Notes: generated by a model from the letters alone, not told the origin. 64,000 bases of DNA from Flavobacterium sp. (GCF_029945805.1 NZ_JAQSDH010000048.1:52833-116832), one strand, 5' to 3'; shown: positions 8,452 through 18,541, numbered from the stretch's first letter. Numbers and translations: made by a program.

Positions 8452-9198
8452 ATGATGCTCGTTCGCTATTTATCTCAAATCGGAAAGTATTTTTTGATGC
8501 TTGCTGAAATATTCAGGAAGCCTACAAAATGGTCTGTAATGAGAACGTTAATCTTTAAAGAAATAGATGATTTAATTATCGGTTCCCTTGGAATTGTGGC
8601 CTTCATTTCATTTTTCGTGGGTGGCGTTGTTGCCATTCAGACGGCATTAAATTTAACCAATCCGTTAATTCCGAAATACCTTATCGGTTTTGCAACCAGA
8701 CAATCCATAATTCTCGAATTTGCTCCAACCTTTATTTCGATAATCATGGCAGGAAAAATGGGTTCATTTATTACGTCGAGTATAGGAACGATGCGTGTTA
8801 CAGAGCAAATTGATGCTCTAGAAGTTATGGGGGTGAATTCTTTGAATTATTTAGTGTTCCCAAAATTGATCGCTTTACTTTTATACCCATTTTTGATTGG
8901 AATTGCAATGTTCTTAGGAATCGCAGGTGGTTTTATTGCTAGTGTTTATGGTGGTTTTGGAAATAGCACCGATTTTATAAGTGGTCTGCAAATGGATTTT
9001 ATTCCTTTCCATATTACTTATGCTTTTATGAAAACCTTTGTTTTCGCCTTAATTTTGGCAACAATTCCTTCATTTCATGGGTATTATATGAAAGGTGGCG
9101 CCCTAGAAGTGGGCAAAGCAAGTACGGTATCATTTGTATGGACCTCGGTTACGATAATTTTAGTAAACTATATATTAACACAATTACTTTTGACCTAA
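8452..9198 (+). CDS. MlaE-family ABC transporter permease
   Basis: A 248-residue permease with five to six membrane segments. It matches the MlaE/YrbE family: FFVGGVVAIQTALNL, the EFAPTFISIIMAGKMGSFITSSIGTMRVTEQIDALEVMG core and the late FHGYYMKGGALEVGKAST motif. In this family the permease moves phospholipids between inner and outer membrane with an MlaF ATPase and an MCE-domain lipid carrier. The stop codon overlaps the ATG of the next gene (TAATG), so translation of the two is coupled. The MCE protein (MlaD) is not in this window. Confidence 0.92.
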   Translation: MMLVRYLSQIGKYFLMLAEIFRKPTKWSVMRTLIFKEIDDLIIGSLGIVAFISFFVGGVVAIQTALNLTNPLIPKYLIGFATRQSIILEFAPTFISIIMAGKMGSFITSSIGTMRVTEQIDALEVMGVNSLNYLVFPKLIALLLYPFLIGIAMFLGIAGGFIASVYGGFGNSTDFISGLQMDFIPFHITYAFMKTFVFALILATIPSFHGYYMKGGALEVGKASTVSFVWTSVTIILVNYILTQLLLT

Positions 9199-9962
9199 TG
9201 ATAGAAGTAAAAAATGTCGAAAAATCATTTGGAGGTGTTATGGTTTTAAAGGGAATTAGCACCACTTTTGAAACTGGCAAAACCAATCTTATTATTGGTC
9301 AAAGTGGTTCTGGAAAAACGGTTTTGCTAAAAAGCTTGCTTGGAATTCACACGCCCGATAAAGGAACTATTGCTTTTGATGGTAGAATCTATACCGAACT
9401 TTCTGATGCTGAAAAAAGAGAATTGCGTACCGAAATTGGGATGGTTTTTCAGGGTAGCGCTCTATTTGACAGCATGACTGTTGAAGAAAACGTGGGTTTT
9501 CCGTTGAAAATGTTTAGCAAAAAATCATCCGAAGAAATTAAAGAACGTGTAAATTTTGTTATCAAGAGAGTTAATTTAGTAAATTCCAATCACAAAATGC
9601 CTTCTGAACTATCCGGCGGAATGCAAAAACGTGTTGCCATAGCTAGGGCGATAGTAAACAATCCTAAATATCTATTTTGTGACGAACCCAACTCTGGTCT
9701 AGATCCAAAGACTGCTATTTTAATTGACAATTTAATCCATGAAATCACCCAAGAATATAACATTACAACTGTTGTAAACACTCACGACATGAACTCTGTT
9801 ATGGAAATTGGAGAAAAAATAATTTTCCTTAAAAATGGAATTCTAGCCTGGGAAGGTAGTAAAAAAGAAATTTTCAAAACCGATAATGAGGCCATTGTTG
9901 ATTTTGTGTACTCTTCAAATCTTTTCAAAAAAATTAGAAAAGCCCAAAATAAAGGAGAATAA
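9198..9962 (+). CDS. MlaF-like ABC transporter ATP-binding protein
   Basis: A 254-residue ATPase. Walker A is GQSGSGKT at about residues 34-41, the signature is LSGGMQKRVAIARA, Walker B is YLFCDEPNSGLDP and the switch histidine is in NTHDMNS. The ATG overlapping the permease stop was chosen because a longer frame would start inside the permease gene. It energises the upstream MlaE-like permease, presumably for retrograde phospholipid transport and outer-membrane asymmetry. It ends one base before the convergent large surface-protein gene, with no obvious terminator between them. Confidence 0.93.
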   Translation: MIEVKNVEKSFGGVMVLKGISTTFETGKTNLIIGQSGSGKTVLLKSLLGIHTPDKGTIAFDGRIYTELSDAEKRELRTEIGMVFQGSALFDSMTVEENVGFPLKMFSKKSSEEIKERVNFVIKRVNLVNSNHKMPSELSGGMQKRVAIARAIVNNPKYLFCDEPNSGLDPKTAILIDNLIHEITQEYNITTVVNTHDMNSVMEIGEKIIFLKNGILAWEGSKKEIFKTDNEAIVDFVYSSNLFKKIRKAQNKGE

Positions 9963-9963
9963 G

Positions 9964-12900
9964 TTACCCTCTACTTAAGAAAATCCAACCTATTTTAGCT
10001 TCTGCATCCGTCGCCAATTTTATAACGTAATAATAGGTAGCATCTGGAAGAATTTCTCCGCTTCTATTCTGGCCATGCCATTCGTTTAGGTAATTAGTCT
10101 TTTCGTAGACCTTTCGTCCCCAACGGTTGAATATTTCTAATTTGTCTACAGCAAATCCAGTTAAATCAAGTGCATCATTTGTACCATCGTTATTGGGTGT
10201 AATTACATTCGGAATAAAACAGTTCGTTCTATCTACTGGAATTGAATTGGTCGTTTCACATCCATCATCATTGACGATCGTTAACGTGTAAAGTCCAACT
10301 TCACCGCCGGTAATTGTTATCGAAATCTGATTACTTGTAAAACCATTTGGTCCCGTCCAATTAAATAGAGCTGTCGTATCGTTATAAGAAGACTCATTTT
10401 GTTTTACAGCCTTAACTACATATTGATTATCAATACACTCTTGAGTTAAAATAAAACTTGGCAACAGATTCACTAAAACCGTAACATTGGAATCACCAGA
10501 ATTACATTCATTTTGAGTGGCATGCACCGTATAAATACCGTTTTGAATTGAAGAAATTGAATTGACGGTAGGATTTTGTTGCGTCGATGTGAATCCGTTA
10601 GGTCCAGTCCAATTATAAATAACATTGTTGGGTACAGTTGTGGCAAAAAGATTCAAATCATTTCCTTCACAAATTATCGGATTAACACTAGCAATTGGAA
10701 TTTCTGGAATTTCTTTTACAGCAATATTTATTGAAGCTTCATCGAAAGAATTACAGGTTCCCGTAACACGATATTTAAACTGATACATTCCAAAGGGAAC
10801 GCTAGTTGAATTCCATAAATTATTGGTTAGCATTCCGCTTGTTGTTGTTTCGGACCAAGCTCCAAACAAATCAAAATTTCCAGACAACAATGATTCCAGA
10901 TTAATTGAACCTTGATTTCCACAGTAGGAAACGGTAGCATCATTCCCAGCCTGCGGCAGTGCGTTGCTAAGATTAATGGTGTAATTTAAAGTCTGATTAA
11001 GGCAGGAATTCGGATTTCCCGCATAAGTAATCGTAACATGATAGGTTCCATTATTTGCAGTAGCGTTAAACGATGGAAAATTTAATGTACCACTAGTACT
11101 TAAAATAGTTGTGGCGTTAGTATCTTTCCACCACTGATAGGTCAGGAATGAAAAGTTTGGAACCGATAAGGATGCATTATCGCCATCGCAAACAATTGAA
11201 GAAGCCGTAATTACCAATGGAAGCGGATTTAAAACCTCAAATTGGCTGCTTATGGTATTTTGACAAACATCTTCAACTTCAAAATTATAGATTGCTGGGA
11301 GCAATGCAGAGAAGAGACTAGAGCTGCCGTTTTCAATTAAAAAAGGCTGGTTATTTTTGGTTGTGATTCTATAAATCAGTGCCGAATTCCCTACTGCGTT
11401 TACAATAACTTCAAAAGTCGAACCACAAGAAATAGAATAAATATCGATAATTTGTGGACCGGCAGAAAAGTCAAATTCATCAAGAACCTTCAAACAAACA
11501 ATTGGTGAAGCGCTTCCATTTACATAAACATTATAAGCTTTAACTATTCTAAAATGACCACTATACGCCAAATTTAAATTTGTTGAAAGGATACTTAACT
11601 CATAAGCGTTCGTTGCGTTAGGAGCTCCGCTTGTATAAACTACATTCGTGGAAGGATGTCCCCACGTATTGGTTACGGGATTGCGTTTTTGAAGCCAAAA
11701 TTTGGAACCAAAAAAATTATTACTAGTATGCGTCAAGCTGAGATTAAAAGATCCGCAGTTGGCAGAAACAATCACACTTGTAGTGTCTTGGTACCCGAGA
11801 ACCGTTGCATTTGTGGTAAAAGAAGTCGCACACGCATTCGTAGATTGAAAACTATAATTCCCTGGAGGAAGATTGCCCAAGGTTAGTTTTCCGCCAATTA
11901 AACTAGTTGTAAAGTTGAATGGTACTGTTCCGCTATATGCAATCGGGGCTACTGTTAAGAAAATGCTGGTCATCTGACCTGAAATTTGAAGCGAACCCAC
12001 TCCATCTGTACATCCTTCTAAAACACGGACTGTCGGAGGCAAAGATTCGGGAGCAATAATAAGGGTGAAAGGTTGTGGATTTCCGCATAGGTCAATTACG
12101 TTAAACACATAAGTTCCAACTGGTAAATTAACAAAAACGGCATAGTTTGCAAAATTTATTAAATTGGTATAATCATGTGGTAATGGAGTAGTAAAAGTTA
12201 GAGGAGCTGAAATCATTATCAACTGCTGAACATCATATATAAAAACTGTGGCATCAATACAAGTGCGGTTAAAAAACACAGGATACGGCGGTGTACCCAT
12301 TGGATTTGTCAATACAACATCAACAGTAATTATTTGCAAATCGCCACACCGATCCAAAGCACTAAAGACGTAAGTTCCTGCTGTTAAATTACCAACATTC
12401 ACTTCGTCATTTAGTATTGAGCCCGTAAAACTCTGTGGTAACGTGCCTCCATAAGTTGAAGGAGCCGCTGTCATAATTAATCCAGTTACACTAAAAAAAT
12501 TAGTCCGCATAAAAATACAATCCTGCGGTACAATTACGTAAGTTATTGGAGCTATCTCTAAATTGGGAACTGTGCCACTCAAAGCGTAAACCGCACCGCA
12601 ACCATCAGTAATAGTGAATGAATAGTTAAAGGGTTGATTGTTGAGACGAATTACTGTTTGGGCAAAGACATTACCACTTGTTACTGTATTGGTATTAGTT
12701 ATCGTTCCGGTTGGCAACAAAAGTGTAGTTGTTACCTGAATAGGATACCTCACAACTCCTTGAGGTGTCGGCAAAAAAGATACAAAGTTAAAGCCGATAG
12801 TAACGTCTGTACAGGAATTTAAATACGGTGGAATTAAAGTCAAATTCAAATTGTTATCCGATCGCACTAAGGTAAACGTCTGAACGACTCCCTGATTACA

Positions 12901-13425
12901 AACATCAAAAACTCGTATTAAATAAACACCAGCTGTTAATCCAGAAAACGTATTCGAAGTTTGCAACGGTCGGGTCATTGGTCCCGAAAAAATCTCATAA
13001 TTAAATGGTGTTCCACTCGTGGCATTTACTGTAATTGTACCGTCATTACCACATACTTCATTGGTGCTTGTGGCTTGATATAGCAACGGATCCACTAAAT
13101 CAAGAATTGTTATTTCTTGTTGTTGAGAACCACTATTTCCGGCCAAAGATTGAGTCGCAACAACCCGATAATTACCCGCCGACAATCCAGATAATGTAGT
13201 TGCAGACTGCACGGATATTGGAGTTGTAGTATCAGGCAGTAAATAAACAGCATATAAAAATACAGAACCCAAAGTAGTGTTTGAAACTAAAAAACTTAGC
13301 GTTCCGTTATCGTTGCAGCTTTCATTTGTTTTTGTGACCGTCAAAGTGAAATTTGATAACTGCGCGTTTACAAATTGTGTAGTTAAAAAGAACATAAAAA
13401 ACAAACACAATTTTTTACCAAACAT
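9964..13425 (-). CDS. large secreted protein with gliding-motility C-terminal domain (CHU_C), type IX secretion substrate
   Basis: A 1153-residue protein with a signal peptide (MFGKKLCLFFMFF... ending in VNAQ). It consists mainly of repeated beta-sandwich modules recurring about every 90-100 residues, with phrases such as LTAGTYVFSALDRCG and LPVGTYVFNVIDLCG (SprB-like repeats). Two Ig-like or PKD-type modules follow with NWTGPNGFTSTQQNP and FNWTGPNGFTSNQIS. The end CFIPNVITPNNDGTNDALDL ... LEIFNRWGRKVYE is the CHU_C domain (type B sorting signal). It should be exported by the type IX system and displayed on or released from the cell surface, perhaps as an adhesin. It is monocistronic and convergent with the lipid transporter. 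Confidence 0.9.
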   Translation of the reverse strand: MFGKKLCLFFMFFLTTQFVNAQLSNFTLTVTKTNESCNDNGTLSFLVSNTTLGSVFLYAVYLLPDTTTPISVQSATTLSGLSAGNYRVVATQSLAGNSGSQQQEITILDLVDPLLYQATSTNEVCGNDGTITVNATSGTPFNYEIFSGPMTRPLQTSNTFSGLTAGVYLIRVFDVCNQGVVQTFTLVRSDNNLNLTLIPPYLNSCTDVTIGFNFVSFLPTPQGVVRYPIQVTTTLLLPTGTITNTNTVTSGNVFAQTVIRLNNQPFNYSFTITDGCGAVYALSGTVPNLEIAPITYVIVPQDCIFMRTNFFSVTGLIMTAAPSTYGGTLPQSFTGSILNDEVNVGNLTAGTYVFSALDRCGDLQIITVDVVLTNPMGTPPYPVFFNRTCIDATVFIYDVQQLIMISAPLTFTTPLPHDYTNLINFANYAVFVNLPVGTYVFNVIDLCGNPQPFTLIIAPESLPPTVRVLEGCTDGVGSLQISGQMTSIFLTVAPIAYSGTVPFNFTTSLIGGKLTLGNLPPGNYSFQSTNACATSFTTNATVLGYQDTTSVIVSANCGSFNLSLTHTSNNFFGSKFWLQKRNPVTNTWGHPSTNVVYTSGAPNATNAYELSILSTNLNLAYSGHFRIVKAYNVYVNGSASPIVCLKVLDEFDFSAGPQIIDIYSISCGSTFEVIVNAVGNSALIYRITTKNNQPFLIENGSSSLFSALLPAIYNFEVEDVCQNTISSQFEVLNPLPLVITASSIVCDGDNASLSVPNFSFLTYQWWKDTNATTILSTSGTLNFPSFNATANNGTYHVTITYAGNPNSCLNQTLNYTINLSNALPQAGNDATVSYCGNQGSINLESLLSGNFDLFGAWSETTTSGMLTNNLWNSTSVPFGMYQFKYRVTGTCNSFDEASINIAVKEIPEIPIASVNPIICEGNDLNLFATTVPNNVIYNWTGPNGFTSTQQNPTVNSISSIQNGIYTVHATQNECNSGDSNVTVLVNLLPSFILTQECIDNQYVVKAVKQNESSYNDTTALFNWTGPNGFTSNQISITITGGEVGLYTLTIVNDDGCETTNSIPVDRTNCFIPNVITPNNDGTNDALDLTGFAVDKLEIFNRWGRKVYEKTNYLNEWHGQNRSGEILPDATYYYVIKLATDAEAKIGWIFLSRG

Positions 13426-13531
13426 TTTATAGCCTTTTATAAATCAAGTGCAAGGTACTATAAATTTGTTTTGATTGTTTGGCTGCTGGATTTTCTGAAT
13501 AGATAAACGCAGCACGCGATTCCTTTTCATT

Positions 13532-14599
13532 CTATAATTTATTAGCTAGCGCCGTAATTCGCTTGATATCTTGCTCTTTACTTTTTGGATAAATCAACAA
13601 TATTCCTTCTTTGTCAACAATAATATAATCGTTCAAACCATCAATGACAATTAGCTTATTAGCATCAGAACGCACGATATTGTTGGATGCATTTTCCATC
13701 ACCACTTTGGCATTGATGACACCATTATTATTCTCGTCTTTTTCGAGTTTTTCGTGAAGTTGTCCCCAAGTTCCCAAATCATTCCAATCAAAAGTCGCCG
13801 GAAGAACAAACACATTTTTCGCTTTTTCCATTACCGCATAATCGATAGAAACGTTTTCTGCTTTTTCGTAATTATTGTGTATAAATTCCTTTTCGTCATT
13901 CGTATTATAACTAGTTATACCTTTTTGAAATAGTGCATTCATTTGCGGCTGAAACTTCTCAAAAGACTGAGTAATCGATTTTACACTCCAAATAAATATT
14001 CCGCCATTCCAAAGGAAATTACCAGCTTCCAAGAACGATTTTGCCGTTTCATAATCCGGTTTTTCTCTGAACTGATTTACTTTTTTAATCGAATTTGCAT
14101 CCGATTTGTCATATTCAATATAACCAAAACCCGTATTTGGAAAAGTGGGCTGAATACCTAAAGTCATCAACGCATTTTCTTTTTGGCAAAAATCAAAGCA
14201 CTGTTGAAGATCACTTGCAAAAGCATCCTCATCTTCAATCCAGTGATCGCTTGGTGCGACAACCATAACGGCATCTGGATTTTGCTTTTGAATTTTTAAC
14301 GAAGCGTATAAAATACAAGGTGCCGTATTTCTCATGGCAGGTTCTAATAACACTTGCGCCTGTTTTACCATGGGCAGTTGTTCCAAAACCAAATCGTTAT
14401 AGCGTTCGTTAGTAAGTATCAGAATATTTTCTGGTGGAATTATTTTTGATAATCGGCTGAAGGTTTTTTGAATCAAAGTACTTCCAGCTCCCAACATGTC
14501 GTGAAACTGTTTTGGGAATTCGGTTGTACTTACGGGCCAAAATCGCGAACCAACTCCGCCGGCCATTAGTATTGCGTAATAATTTTTATTCATATTCAT
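13532..14599 (-). CDS. manC: mannose-1-phosphate guanylyltransferase
   Basis: A 355-residue nucleotidyltransferase that makes GDP-mannose from mannose-1-phosphate and GTP, feeding surface polysaccharide and protein glycosylation. The signature AILMAGGVGSRFWPVSTTEF near residues 9-28 is the GTP-binding loop, followed by FPKQF, VVAPSDHWI and FREKPDYETA (the acceptor lysine region). The length equals the short, monofunctional form without the isomerase domain. There are two closely spaced ATGs; the first was used. It could be shorter by two residues. Confidence 0.94.
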   Translation of the reverse strand: MNMNKNYYAILMAGGVGSRFWPVSTTEFPKQFHDMLGAGSTLIQKTFSRLSKIIPPENILILTNERYNDLVLEQLPMVKQAQVLLEPAMRNTAPCILYASLKIQKQNPDAVMVVAPSDHWIEDEDAFASDLQQCFDFCQKENALMTLGIQPTFPNTGFGYIEYDKSDANSIKKVNQFREKPDYETAKSFLEAGNFLWNGGIFIWSVKSITQSFEKFQPQMNALFQKGITSYNTNDEKEFIHNNYEKAENVSIDYAVMEKAKNVFVLPATFDWNDLGTWGQLHEKLEKDENNNGVINAKVVMENASNNIVRSDANKLIVIDGLNDYIIVDKEGILLIYPKSKEQDIKRITALANKL

Positions 14600-14722
14600 T
14601 GCGAGGCACGAAGCAATCTCATTTTTTTATTTGTGGATGTAAATATATTTATAATAAATAGGAATTAATCAATAGGATGCGTTTTCTATTCCGAAGTTTC
14701 GTAATCGAAATGAAAAACCAAA

Positions 14723-15325
14723 TCAATCTGGCAAAATCTCTACCTCAGCGTTGGCGTTAAATAAATACAATCTTCCGCTGTCAACCTCTAGACATTCATA
14801 CCGTTTTACTCGCAAACCTTTTTTCTGAAAAATTCTACCATTTTTTATTCGGAATAAACTACCACTTGGTACTTCGTGTATAAAATGTACATCTGGTTTC
14901 CGCTCGTCAAATTGTTTTAAGGCAAAAGCCAATCGAGCATCAGTATCGCTACTTGCAGTTGGATTTCGAAAATGATTGGCAACCAAAGGTAAAACCGAAT
15001 GCGGAAAAATCTCAGGTCGGATAAAAGTAACCATCAAACGCTGAAACGTAATTTTCCATTCGTTACCATGCGGTTTTATTACGCGTCCGTATTTTTCGTA
15101 AGCCACTAAATGTGCAATTTCGTGGACTAAGGTTATTAAAAACCGGTATTTATTTAGATTGGAATTTACTGTTATTTCATGTTTTCCACAAACTGCTCGT
15201 CTATAATCGCCATGACGTGTCTGTCGCTCGTTAACGATTTTTAAATGCACATTATTAGTTTTGATTAATTCAAAACAAGAATGCACTGAATGCTCGGGCA
15301 AGTATTTAGAGAGAACTTCACTCAA
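14723..15325 (-). CDS. SprT-like zinc metalloprotein
   Basis: A 200-residue protein with the metallopeptidase motif HEIAH at residues 68-72 and a further histidine at about 86 (KPHGNEWK), as in the SprT/Spartan family. The family's biochemical activity in bacteria is mostly unproven; eukaryotic relatives cleave DNA-protein crosslinks. The C-terminal half lacks the usual cysteine zinc ribbon, so only the catalytic part is typical. The likely start is TTG, two bases after the stop of the SDR gene, with no in-frame ATG nearby. It is therefore probably cotranslated with the SDR. Confidence 0.82.
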   Translation of the reverse strand: MSEVLSKYLPEHSVHSCFELIKTNNVHLKIVNERQTRHGDYRRAVCGKHEITVNSNLNKYRFLITLVHEIAHLVAYEKYGRVIKPHGNEWKITFQRLMVTFIRPEIFPHSVLPLVANHFRNPTASSDTDARLAFALKQFDERKPDVHFIHEVPSGSLFRIKNGRIFQKKGLRVKRYECLEVDSGRLYLFNANAEVEILPD

Positions 15326-15327
15326 AA

Positions 15328-16008
15328 TTACGGCGTTGAAGAGGAAACTTGAATCGTTTTTCCGTTATGAAATTTATCACCCGTTAAAGCGAAATTGAAA
15401 ATATACTCAGCCATTTCTATCGCCGATATTGGTGCTTGATAACCCGGAAAAGCTTCTTGCAACATTTCAGTATTTACAGCGCCAAGTGCTAAAACATTGA
15501 ACGCAATTCCTTGTTCCTTATATTCTTCTGCTAAAAGTTCAGAAAGTGTAATTACAGCGCCTTTACTCGAACTATAAGCTGAAAGTCCGGCGAATTTCAT
15601 ACTTCCTTGAATTCCGCCCATCGAACTTATGGAAACTACATGACTTCCATTTTGTAAATAAGGCACACAAATCCGAGTCAAATTGGCAACACCAAAAACA
15701 TTAACTTTATACACACTTTCGAAGTCTTCTTGTGTGGTTTGTGCGAAAGGTTTGTTGACTAAACTTCCAGCATTATGGATTATAATATCCACGCTTTTCC
15801 ATGTTTGGGAAATGAAATTTTCAACAGCAGCAAGATCAGCTTCTTTAGATAAATCTATAGAAAGACACGTGATGTTTTTATTTTCTATTAAGGCTTGAGG
15901 CGTTTTACGAGAAATCGCTAAAACTTGATGTCCGGCGTCAGCAAATTGTAATGCTAATTCGTAACCAATTCCGCGAGAAGTCCCCGTGATGATGATGTTT
16001 TTACTCAC
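15328..16008 (-). CDS. short-chain dehydrogenase/reductase
   Basis: A 226-residue Rossmann-fold SDR using NAD(P)H on an unknown alcohol or carbonyl substrate. The cofactor motif TGTSRGIG is at residues 8-15, the NAG motif is in IIHNAGSLVNK, and the catalytic Ser and YxxxK are in SISSMGG and YSSSKG. The start codon appears to be GTG (GTGAGTAAAAAC). It precedes the SprT-like gene by two bases, which suggests one operon, though no functional link is obvious. Confidence 0.88.
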   Translation of the reverse strand: MSKNIIITGTSRGIGYELALQFADAGHQVLAISRKTPQALIENKNITCLSIDLSKEADLAAVENFISQTWKSVDIIIHNAGSLVNKPFAQTTQEDFESVYKVNVFGVANLTRICVPYLQNGSHVVSISSMGGIQGSMKFAGLSAYSSSKGAVITLSELLAEEYKEQGIAFNVLALGAVNTEMLQEAFPGYQAPISAIEMAEYIFNFALTGDKFHNGKTIQVSSSTP

Positions 16009-16106
16009 TGTTTTAGTTGTTTTTACTGTGTTGGTTACCCTTCGACTTCATTGCAATTTTAAATCTGGTAAATATAATAAAACTTAAGAAATGAATCCAT
16101 CGAAAT

Positions 16107-16742
16107 TTATCTGAAATACTTTCTGTAAAACGTAATCGCCTGGAAAATTCCCAATCCAAGAAAAATAATAGGAATGATTAACTTCATTAGATATTTAGAC
16201 AAAAAATCAACATTGCCTGCAAAATAATTTAGCGACAGAATGAGTACCAAAATGCCGCAAAATGTTCCAGCGGCGGTTCCCAAAACGTAGAAGTACTTTC
16301 TGGATTTTGAAACTTCAATATAGTTTCCATTTAGCAGATATAAATTCCAGCTCAACCAAAACGGAATCTGAATAAAATTCAGGCAACTGTAAACGATTCC
16401 AGAAAAGAAAAAACTCTTACCAAGATGGGAGAAAACTGTTGTATTCCCAGCAGATGAATTCGCACTCGAATAAAATACATACGCCAAAACAAACATAAAT
16501 AGGATTGAAAAGGCTTCAATGAATTTAAGCAATTTAGCATTACTAACTAATTTGTTTGCAAAAATCAGTGTCAAATAAATCACTACAAACTCGACACAAA
16601 TCACACCTAATAAGTAAAAAAGAGTCGATTGCATTCCGGTTGATTTATAGATTTCAAAACCAATCACATTAAGATATCCAAGTGGAATTGAGCCCAAAAA
16701 GCTTACCAAAAAACCAACCAATATGTTCTTGAGGTGCTGCAT
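16107..16742 (-). CDS. LysE-like transporter
   Basis: A 211-residue membrane protein with about six membrane segments. The N-terminal LVSFLGSIPLGYLNVIGFEI matches the GxxPLGxLN signature of the LysE/RhtB exporter superfamily, which exports amino acids or related metabolites. The substrate is not predictable from sequence. Its ATG overlaps the stop of the ATP-grasp gene (TAATG). This tight coupling suggests that the transporter handles a product or substrate of that enzyme, which is an inference. Confidence 0.72.
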   Translation of the reverse strand: MQHLKNILVGFLVSFLGSIPLGYLNVIGFEIYKSTGMQSTLFYLLGVICVEFVVIYLTLIFANKLVSNAKLLKFIEAFSILFMFVLAYVFYSSANSSAGNTTVFSHLGKSFFFSGIVYSCLNFIQIPFWLSWNLYLLNGNYIEVSKSRKYFYVLGTAAGTFCGILVLILSLNYFAGNVDFLSKYLMKLIIPIIFLGLGIFQAITFYRKYFR

Positions 16743-17797
16743 TAAAAATTCACAATTCGATTACTTTGTTCCAAATGTAATCTATATTGTTCCATTCCTT
16801 CTTTATGCGACAAATACGGAAAACCGCGTTTGTGATTTGCCACACTAATGTGAAACATATATCTGATGTGTCGCGCTAACTCTTTCCATGCAAAAAACAG
16901 CGAATGTTTTGGGTCATAAATGTGTGTGGGTTCGCTTGCAGCTCCGTTTAATTCGACTATAGCGAAGTTTTTTCCTTGTTCTAATTCGGACCAGCTGTGA
17001 TACATCAAATCCATTCTGCCAAAATAAAACTCCGGAATCTGAAGACACATATCATCAATAACCTTGGTCAATTCAGGAGAAATCAAATGGCTGTAATCGA
17101 GGAATTTTGCGCCACGAGCATGATTTCCATAAGGCACTAAATTTCTTTTTTCGCCACTAGCTAAAATGGTTTGCAACTCATTTCCATATTCTTTTTCGAG
17201 TGCTTTTAATTGAAGTTCGTATCGTGGATTAGCCTTTAATAGTTCTTCAATTGATGATAAACCATCGCCTTCAACAATCAGGAATTCCTTCGCAACAATC
17301 CCAGTAATTTTCCCCTGTTTTTCATGTGGAAATCTTACGTAGAAAATACCCACTTCATTTTGATACGGAATCAAATCTTGCAGTAAATAATCAAAATTAG
17401 CTTTGACATGATAGGCTTTTAGTTCATCCAAATTGATTACTTTTTTAACCGCTGAACCACGAAGACCAATATCTGGTTTGACTATTAACGGAAACTTAAT
17501 TTTTGAGGTGTCGAGTACTAATTCAACGTCGTGAAACGGAATATTTTCTTTGACAAATTCCGTTTTAGGATAGAATTGTTTCGGAATCAAATCATAGATT
17601 TCAATCTTGCTATCCATAACAAAACCTCCATTTTTCATGGATGGATTACAGGAATTAAAAAAGAAAATAGTGCGTGCCCTCAAAGCATAAACTGCCCATA
17701 AAAAATAAATAGGAATGTATACTATTTGGAAGGGCCAATATTCCCAATGAAAAAGTTTGTGAATGAAAAGTCTCAGGTTCAAAGTTTCAAGTTTCAA
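16742..17797 (-). CDS. ATP-grasp protein, D-Ala-D-Ala ligase-like
   Basis: A 351-residue protein. After a hydrophobic N-terminal stretch (about residues 19-40, QIVYIPIYFLWAVYAL) and KNGGFVMDSK comes an ATP-grasp fold. FPLIVKPDIGLRGSAVKKV (about 102-120) carries the ATP-binding lysine and glycine loop, and IVELNGAASEPTHIYDP is the magnesium-binding end. ATP-grasp enzymes join a carboxylate to an amine or thiol through an acylphosphate. The substrate here is unknown. The most upstream start is TTG, three bases after the preceding gene, and the hydrophobic N-terminus would be lost with the next ATG. The coupled LysE-like gene suggests an amino-acid-related product. Confidence 0.7.
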   Translation of the reverse strand: MKLETLNLRLFIHKLFHWEYWPFQIVYIPIYFLWAVYALRARTIFFFNSCNPSMKNGGFVMDSKIEIYDLIPKQFYPKTEFVKENIPFHDVELVLDTSKIKFPLIVKPDIGLRGSAVKKVINLDELKAYHVKANFDYLLQDLIPYQNEVGIFYVRFPHEKQGKITGIVAKEFLIVEGDGLSSIEELLKANPRYELQLKALEKEYGNELQTILASGEKRNLVPYGNHARGAKFLDYSHLISPELTKVIDDMCLQIPEFYFGRMDLMYHSWSELEQGKNFAIVELNGAASEPTHIYDPKHSLFFAWKELARHIRYMFHISVANHKRGFPYLSHKEGMEQYRLHLEQSNRIVNF

Positions 17798-17800
17798 TGG

Positions 17801-18541
17801 CTATATTGATATAAAAGTATTGCTAAAATCACTTTCCGCAATCAAATCATTGTAATGAATTGCAACTTTATTTTTTTTGATAACGGTTTGTGTAATACTT
17901 AGCGTTTTCAATGTGTCATCCCTATTGATAACCAATCCATGCTCAGTGTTTTCGGTTTCAGTATAGCGATGAAAATTAAACAATTCTTCTTCGGTGACTG
18001 GCTGTTTAGCTTCGCTCAGTTGGGCTGCGCCTCGGTTTGTATCAAGGAAAGAATAAAACCAATCGGCTCTTTTTTCTCGAATTTCCTTTGAATATAAGGT
18101 AGAAGAAGACCAAATGTGACTTTGATTTGTAGCTAATTCTAAAACGCTTTTTTCAATGTCATTCCATTGCAATTGATAGAGTTTTTGATTTTCGAAAAGC
18201 ACTAAAGTAAAGGGTTCAATATTTTCTAAATTGATTGCCTTCCATTCCTCAATTACCAATTCGCTGCTGATTAATTCCAACACAATCAAACCGCGACTTT
18301 TACGGTAACTTTCTTTCAGAACATGTTTTTCGTCAGCGCCATTTAGAAGCACTAAAATAGTAGAATGTTCATTAATAGCAAACCAAGTTCCACCCGCTTT
18401 TTGATCTTTAGGAAAAATGATGTTTTTATTATTGATAAAATAATTTTTGGGTTCAATGGCACTTGGCCTTACTATTTTCTCATCCCGATTAGAAGTGATG
18501 ATAATTTTGCCATTGGCATTGACAAAACTTACTGTGCACAT
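17801..18541 (-). CDS. NRDE-family (TANGO2-like) protein
   Basis: A 246-residue cytoplasmic protein. It begins MCTVSF and has the name-giving NRDE motif at residues 18-21 (ITSNRDEKIVRP), followed by GGTWFAINEHSTILVLLNG. A cysteine at position 2 is typical and suggests an Ntn-hydrolase-type processed N-terminus. The eukaryotic relative TANGO2 is linked to haem or lipid metabolism, but no bacterial activity is established. It overlaps the upstream DinB gene by 13 bases, so the pair is probably translated together. Confidence 0.82.
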   Translation of the reverse strand: MCTVSFVNANGKIIITSNRDEKIVRPSAIEPKNYFINNKNIIFPKDQKAGGTWFAINEHSTILVLLNGADEKHVLKESYRKSRGLIVLELISSELVIEEWKAINLENIEPFTLVLFENQKLYQLQWNDIEKSVLELATNQSHIWSSSTLYSKEIREKRADWFYSFLDTNRGAAQLSEAKQPVTEEELFNFHRYTETENTEHGLVINRDDTLKTLSITQTVIKKNKVAIHYNDLIAESDFSNTFISI

